Source: Terriglobia bacterium
GTDB taxonomy: Bacteria > Acidobacteriota > Terriglobia > Terriglobales > Acidobacteriaceae
Length of the DNA stretch: 35,745 nt
Assembly (NCBI GenBank): GCA_020073285.1
Contig: JAIQFM010000021.1
Span: 1-35,745, forward strand
Reading direction: 5' to 3'
The position numbers and the translations under genes were made by a program. Under the pieces are notes generated by a model, which worked only from the letters and a program-made list of their open reading frames with translations, was not told where the DNA came from and ran no database searches. Of the stretch, positions 31,352 through 35,745 are shown in pieces. The first letter of the stretch is position 1. Each line of letters begins with the position of its first letter.

Positions 31352-33427
31352 TCATCGGACCACTCCCAGGGAATGGACCGCTACACGAGGTGGGATCTCA
31401 TTCGGCGACAGCACGACGATCCTGGGTAACAGCGGCTCCAGTACGCGGCGGAGGTGGAACCGCCCAGGACTTCCGCACAACAGGATCGGCGTCGCGCTGG
31501 CAAGGTCGTCGCCCACCAACGACCGCAGGCCGTTCAAGAGCCGGCGCAGGAGCGACGGCTGCAGCGCAACTTCCGATTGCAGGCTCTGCGCGGACGAACG
31601 CTGGAGCTCTTCCTCAAGACTCGGGTCCAACGAGACCACGTGCAGTTGCCCATCGTTGCCCAGCAGCGGCCTCACCAGCCCGCGTCCCAGCGCTTGGCGG
31701 GCCGCTTCCACCAACAGGACCGGGTTGCGGTTCGTGGGCGCAATATCCACCAGGGTCTCCAGAATCGTGGGCAAGTCGCGAATCGCGACCTGCTCGCGCA
31801 GCAGTTGCTGCATAACCTTCTGCACCTCTCCCAAACTCAGTACCTTGGGAACGAGTTCTTCGGTGAGCTTGGGATGGCTTTCGGCGAGAGCGTCGAGGAG
31901 ACGCTTGGTCTCCTGCCGCGTGAGGATCTCGTGAGCGTGCTCCTTGATGATCTCGGAAATGTGCGTCGCCATCGCCGAGGTCTGGTCGACCACGACGTAA
32001 CCGGCCGCGAGCGCCTGCTCCTGCAAACTTGGTGCGATCCAGCGCGCTGCCACTCCAAAGGCGGGCTCGTGCGTCTCCATGCCTGGGATCGCTGCCCCAT
32101 CCGGTTCCGAACTGACTGCCAGCAGCATGTTTGGCTGCATCTCCCAGCGCGACACCTCGACGCCGCGCAGCGAGATGGTGTATTCATGCGGCTTCAAATG
32201 GAGGTTGTCGGTGATGTGCACAGGCGGAACGATGAAGCCGAGTTGCAGTGCGAGGTGGCGGCGCAGGGAACGAACACGCTGTAAGAGCTGGCCACCTTGT
32301 TTCTCATCGACCAGCGCCACCAGGCCATAGCCGACCTCCAAGCTCAGTTCATCGACTTTGAGCAGCGATTCGATGGAATCGGCGCTGGCGGCGGAAGGTT
32401 CGGGTTTCCGGCCGTGGCCGGTCGTTTCCGGCTCCGCTGCCGGCACCGGGTGCTTCCCGCGGTGGCGGGCAAGTGCTACCAAGCCGGCCGCCAAGGCGAA
32501 GAACGGCAGCTTCGGCAGGCCAGGAACCAGAGCGAGTGTCAGGACGACGCCTGCCGCGATCCAAAGCGGTTTGCTGTTCGCGAGCAGTTGACGACCCAGT
32601 TGTGCGCCCAGGCCGTTGTCGGAAGCGGTGCGCGTGACGACGATGCCGCCGGCTACCGAAACCAGCAGCGATGGGATCATGGTCACGAGCCCATCGCCGA
32701 CGGTGAGGACGGTGTAAGTCTTGAGCGCGTCCTGGAAAGGAATGTCGAGCTGGAACACGCCAATCAGGAATCCAGCCACGATGTTAATGGCGGTGATCAG
32801 GATCGTCGCTAACGAATCGCGCTGGTTGAAGCGCGCCGCGCCATCCATCGCGCCGTAGAACTCTGCCTCTCGCGCCACCGCCTCGCGGCGCTGGCGTGCC
32901 TGCGATTCATCCAGCAGGCCGGCGTTCAGATCGGCATCGATCGCCATCTGCTTGCCGGGAAGAGCATCGAGTGTGAAGCGCGCCGTCACTTCGGCGGTGC
33001 GGACCGCGCCGTGGCTGACCACCAGGTACTGGATCGCGATTAGGGCGAGGAACAAAACAAAGCCGACGACGTAATTCCCTCCCACCACGAATTGCCCGAA
33101 TGCCTCGATGACGTGGCCTGCCGCCGAGGCGCCCTCGCTCCCATGGAGGAGGATGCGGCGGCTGCTGGCCAGATTGAGCGATAGCCGGAACAGCGTAAGG
33201 AGTAGCAGAAGGCTGGGGAAGACCGAGAATTGTACCGGACGCAGGATGTACAGCGCCGAGAGCAGGACCAAGATCGAAGCCGTGATGCTGATGGCTAAGA
33301 GAAAATCGAGCACCAATCCCGGCAAGGGAATCAGCATTACGAAGACGGTGCACACCACTGCCGCCGGCAATACCCAATCGGCCGCGGAAGAGGTCAACCC
33401 CGCCAATGTGCGGTTGGGTGCTGCCAT
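31352..33427 (-). CDS. flhA: FlhA, flagellar export gate protein
   Basis: FlhA is the main export-gate subunit of the flagellar type III system. The 691-residue protein has about eight membrane helices in the first 310 residues, including the family signature region (FRLSLNLASSRRILLHG, GGNYVVGFVLFLALIAIQYL) and the cytoplasmic loop FTLDALPGKQMAIDADLNAG. A charged linker (about 315-345) leads to the cytoplasmic substrate-docking domain. Its ATG shares a base with the flhB stop (TGATG). The gene is followed directly by fliA; no flhF or flhG is inserted between them. Confidence 0.98.
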   Translation of the reverse strand: MAAPNRTLAGLTSSAADWVLPAAVVCTVFVMLIPLPGLVLDFLLAISITASILVLLSALYILRPVQFSVFPSLLLLLTLFRLSLNLASSRRILLHGSEGASAAGHVIEAFGQFVVGGNYVVGFVLFLALIAIQYLVVSHGAVRTAEVTARFTLDALPGKQMAIDADLNAGLLDESQARQRREAVAREAEFYGAMDGAARFNQRDSLATILITAINIVAGFLIGVFQLDIPFQDALKTYTVLTVGDGLVTMIPSLLVSVAGGIVVTRTASDNGLGAQLGRQLLANSKPLWIAAGVVLTLALVPGLPKLPFFALAAGLVALARHRGKHPVPAAEPETTGHGRKPEPSAASADSIESLLKVDELSLEVGYGLVALVDEKQGGQLLQRVRSLRRHLALQLGFIVPPVHITDNLHLKPHEYTISLRGVEVSRWEMQPNMLLAVSSEPDGAAIPGMETHEPAFGVAARWIAPSLQEQALAAGYVVVDQTSAMATHISEIIKEHAHEILTRQETKRLLDALAESHPKLTEELVPKVLSLGEVQKVMQQLLREQVAIRDLPTILETLVDIAPTNRNPVLLVEAARQALGRGLVRPLLGNDGQLHVVSLDPSLEEELQRSSAQSLQSEVALQPSLLRRLLNGLRSLVGDDLASATPILLCGSPGRFHLRRVLEPLLPRIVVLSPNEIPPRVAVHSLGVVR

Positions 33428-34524
33428 CAGTGAGTGTCTCCGTTAGTATTTGCCGGCCCTTTTCGGGCCGCCTGTGCCTTTGCCTGTTGCTGCGCCTTGT
33501 AGACGTAGGCGAGGATTTCAGCGACTGCGACGTAAAGCTTGGCGGGTATGACCGAGCCGACTTCCGCGGCACGGTACAAGGCCTGAGCCACGGGGCGATT
33601 CTCGATCAGCGGAATTCCATGCCACTGAGCGAGTTCTTTGATCTGATGCGCGATTCGGTTGCGCCCTTTAGCGACCACGACCGGGGCGGCCATTTGCAGG
33701 TCATAACGGAGCGCAACGGCATAATGAGTCGGGTTGGTGACCACGACGGTGGCGCTGGGGACGTCCGTCATCATGCGCTGTCGCCGCATCTGCCTTTGCA
33801 GCCGGCGGACGCGATTGCGGATGACGGGATTCCCTTCGGTCTCCTTGCTCTCGTCCCGGACTTCCTGCTTGCTCATGCGCATGTTCACCTCGAACGTGCG
33901 CCGCTGGAGCAGATAGTCGAGACCAGACCAGATGACCATGACGAGGGCAGCCTTCCATGCGATTTCAAGAACGTCGGCGCCCAGCAAGCGTGCGAAGTGA
34001 CCCGCGGTCATCCGGCTGGCGTGAGTGATGACGACCCAGTCGCGGTGCAGGATGGAGAAGGCGAGTATGACCGTCGCCGCCGAGGGAAGCAGGGATTTCA
34101 GCAGCTTGCCGAAATTGGCTGCATTGAACAACTGGCGCAGATTGCTGGCGGGATTGAATCGCTCCACCTTAGGCGACAATGCGACCGGTGCAAACACCAG
34201 GCCGCCTTGGGCGACAGCCGCCGCGACGGCGACCATCCAACTCAACCCTGCGACGGGCGCCCACCACTTGAGAGAGCGAATTCCCGTCCACAGCAGGACT
34301 TGGACATCGAGAGTTCTCCGCGGCTGCGCTGCGGCGGTTAGCACTCTGCTGAAGAAGTCCCGCCACTCGCCGATCCACCCACCGACGAGTAAAGAAATCA
34401 GGAGGATGGCGGTGAGCGTGGCGGCCGCCCCGGAAAGGTCACGGCTACGTGCCACCTGCCCTTTCTCTCGTGCCTTGTGCTTGCGGCGCGGTGTCGCTTG
34501 TTCGGTTTTGTTTGCGTCAGCCAA
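33427..34524 (-). CDS. flhB: FlhB, export gate and substrate-specificity switch
   Basis: FlhB controls the switch from rod/hook to filament export by self-cleavage. The 365-residue protein has four membrane segments in about 30-205 and a cytoplasmic domain with the cleavage motif NPTH at 264-267, within ATVVVTNPTHYAVALRYD. The highly basic N-terminus (TEQATPRRKHKAREKGQVAR) is typical. The start appears to be TTG at 34524, with GAGG upstream; no ATG fits in frame. It follows fliR by 18 bases. Confidence 0.97.
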   Translation of the reverse strand: MADANKTEQATPRRKHKAREKGQVARSRDLSGAAATLTAILLISLLVGGWIGEWRDFFSRVLTAAAQPRRTLDVQVLLWTGIRSLKWWAPVAGLSWMVAVAAAVAQGGLVFAPVALSPKVERFNPASNLRQLFNAANFGKLLKSLLPSAATVILAFSILHRDWVVITHASRMTAGHFARLLGADVLEIAWKAALVMVIWSGLDYLLQRRTFEVNMRMSKQEVRDESKETEGNPVIRNRVRRLQRQMRRQRMMTDVPSATVVVTNPTHYAVALRYDLQMAAPVVVAKGRNRIAHQIKELAQWHGIPLIENRPVAQALYRAAEVGSVIPAKLYVAVAEILAYVYKAQQQAKAQAARKGPANTNGDTH

Positions 34525-34542
34525 ATAACCTCGTCGTACCGA

Positions 34543-35322
34543 TCAATGCATCACGTGCAGCAGGCGTTCGCTGGTGCGAAGTGCGTTCATGAAATATTCG
34601 TCGAACAATGTCGGCCAGAATGTCATGCCCAGGCCGATGGCGGCATATCCCACGAGCGCCTTCAGGGACAGGCCGATCGTTAAGACCGGCAACTGGGGCA
34701 TGGCCCTCGAGAGGAATCCGACGGTGATGTCCACGAGGAGAGTCACGGCCAGCGCCGGAGCTGCGATCTGGAGAGCGATCTGCCACATGCTTCCTGCCGC
34801 TCCGAGCAGGCCCGACACCGCTGAGGCACTCACGACCGCACTACCCGGCGGAACTGCGATGAAGCTGTGCATGATTCCGCGCAGCAGCCAGAAGTGAACG
34901 TTGAGATTGAGAAACAGGAGCGTGGCGGCCGTGTTGTGAAAGACCGACAACACCGGCGTGTCTACCTGCGATTGCGGATCGATGATGTTTACCAGCGAAT
35001 AGCCAAACTGAAAACCGAGGACGTGGCCCGCCAATTGAGCGCCTTCAAAGACGAATTGGACCGCCAGGCCCATGCCGAGGCCGAGAGCGGCCTCTTGGAG
35101 TATCACGATCACCCAACGACCGTCCGCGATCTGCGGCACCTGGCCGGCATAGAGCGGTGCAGCCAGGAGCGTCAGTACCAAGGTCAGGCCTGCCTTTACT
35201 TGCATGGGTATGCTGAGGCTGTTGAAGAACGGCGCAAACGTCATCAGTCCGCCGATCCGCAAGCCGACAAAGAGCGCGGCAGTAAGAAACTGGGTCAGGC
35301 CGAGATTGGGGTCGAGGTTCAT
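34543..35322 (-). CDS. fliR: FliR, export gate protein
   Basis: A 259-residue integral membrane protein with about six helices. Family segments include GLRIGGLMTFAPFFNSLSIP near the start, MGLAVQFVFEGAQLAGHVLG and GFQFGYSLVNIIDPQSQVDT in the middle, and a C-terminal SLKALVGYAAIGLGMTFWP. With FliP and FliQ it builds the export channel. The frame is open for about 105 codons further upstream, but that is out-of-frame readthrough of fliQ; ATG 35322 overlaps the fliQ stop (ATGA). Confidence 0.97.
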   Translation of the reverse strand: MNLDPNLGLTQFLTAALFVGLRIGGLMTFAPFFNSLSIPMQVKAGLTLVLTLLAAPLYAGQVPQIADGRWVIVILQEAALGLGMGLAVQFVFEGAQLAGHVLGFQFGYSLVNIIDPQSQVDTPVLSVFHNTAATLLFLNLNVHFWLLRGIMHSFIAVPPGSAVVSASAVSGLLGAAGSMWQIALQIAAPALAVTLLVDITVGFLSRAMPQLPVLTIGLSLKALVGYAAIGLGMTFWPTLFDEYFMNALRTSERLLHVMH

Positions 35323-35588
35323 CGTGCGTACAGGTGCAGATTGGAGAAGAGCTGTTCGGTGAACTGCATGAGCCTGCGCAACATCCACGGCGTCAGCAGC
35401 AAGATGGATATGGCTACGATCATTAAGCGCGGGGTCGTGCTCACGGTTGCATCCTGGATGGAGGTCATCACCTGCACGATGCTGATCACCAGGCTTACCG
35501 CGGTGGTGATCAGCAGGATCGGCGCCCCCACCCACAATGCGGCCTCCAGGGTCTGTCGGAAGAGCTGAATCACCTGCGCCATTTCCAT
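35319..35588 (-). CDS. fliQ: FliQ, export gate protein
   Basis: An 89-residue protein with two membrane helices, the normal size for FliQ: FRQTLEAALWVGAPILLITT then SLVISIVQVMTSIQDATVST, and a second helix after PRLMIVAISILLLTPWML. AGGAG overlapping the fliP TAG stop serves as ribosome-binding site 6 bases before the ATG. It overlaps fliR by ATGA. Confidence 0.97.
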   Translation of the reverse strand: MEMAQVIQLFRQTLEAALWVGAPILLITTAVSLVISIVQVMTSIQDATVSTTPRLMIVAISILLLTPWMLRRLMQFTEQLFSNLHLYAR

Positions 35589-35597
35589 CGTTTGCTC

Positions 35598-35745
35598 CTA
35601 GTAAAAACTCTTGAGAATAGAGCCCACCAACAGATGCCAACCGTCAACCAGGACAAAGAGGAGGATCTTTAAGGGCGTCGAGATCACGACCGGCGGAAGT
35701 TGCAACATGCCGACCGAAGTGGTGATCGATGCCACGACCATATCG
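35598..35745 (-). CDS. fliP: FliP, export gate protein (C-terminal part, 5' end off window)
   Basis: The last 48 complete codons of a frame that continues beyond the window. The sequence begins [20 protein letters not shown], continues [20 protein letters not shown] and ends SILKSFY before TAG, which is the conserved C-terminal helix pair of FliP. It is 9 bases upstream of fliQ in the usual fliPQR order, so the operon extends beyond the right edge. Confidence 0.93.
   Translation of the reverse strand, partial: DMVVASITTSVGMLQLPPVVISTPLKILLFVLVDGWHLLVGSILKSFY

Noticed and set aside
35323-35640. N-terminal extension of FliR
   Set aside because: It is fliQ read in another frame; the fliQ-fliR ATGA overlap fixes the start at 35322.
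1-35745. tRNA, rRNA, CRISPR arrays, insertion sequences or prophage
   Set aside because: No cloverleaf-like tails, repeat-spacer arrays, transposase or phage protein sequences were noticed while reading either strand.

Overview
The window is almost entirely a flagellar and chemotaxis gene cluster from a diderm (Gram-negative-type) bacterium with fairly GC-rich DNA. P-ring (FlgI) and L-ring (FlgH) genes show that the flagellum crosses an outer membrane. A CheC-like domain fused to FliN, a small FlbD, and HDOD and MshEN-type proteins among the motility genes would fit Acidobacteriota (Solibacter/Bryobacter-like), but that placement is inference. No tRNA, rRNA, CRISPR array, insertion sequence or phage gene was seen.

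Layout. (1) 1-762, minus strand: a receiver-PAS signalling protein cut by the window edge, preceded by a 315-base intergenic stretch. (2) 8710 down to 1078, minus: a chemosensory operon of secreted sensor-like protein, MCP, CheW, CheA, CheR, HDOD protein and CheB, mostly with overlapping or nearly touching ends. (3) 8994 to 18168, plus: flbD, motA, motB, two glycosyltransferases, fliC, fliD, fliS and a FliT-like gene. (4) 21355 down to 18224, minus: flgM, flgN, flgK, flgL. (5) 35745 down to 21502, minus: fliP (partial), fliQ, fliR, flhB, flhA, fliA, fliM, a FliY-type fliN, an MshEN protein, a degenerate HDOD protein, cheY, cheX, flgF, flgG, flgA, flgH, flgI, flgJ.

Regulation. Four good sigma-28 (FliA) promoters can be read directly. 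Two lie back to back at 8842-8937 and drive the che operon and the flbD-motAB operon outward. One is embedded in the end of a glycosyltransferase gene and drives fliC. One drives flgM-flgN-flgK-flgL. FliA and its anti-sigma factor FlgM are both encoded here, so the late-gene switch is self-contained. A sigma-54-like site precedes flgF.

How it works together. Sections 4 and 5 encode the export gate, switch, rod, rings, hook junction and export control. Section 3 encodes the stator, the filament and its chaperones and cap, and probably flagellin glycosylation. Section 2 plus cheY/cheX forms the chemosensory pathway. The most unusual point is that CheA has no recognisable P2 (CheY-docking) domain. 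In its place are two tandem 24-residue motifs of the MshEN type (a known c-di-GMP-binding fold) at the expected 29-residue period. A separate Cys-rich protein with the same motif pair is encoded next to cheY/cheX and fliN/fliM. This suggests a direct second-messenger input into chemotaxis and the motor switch.
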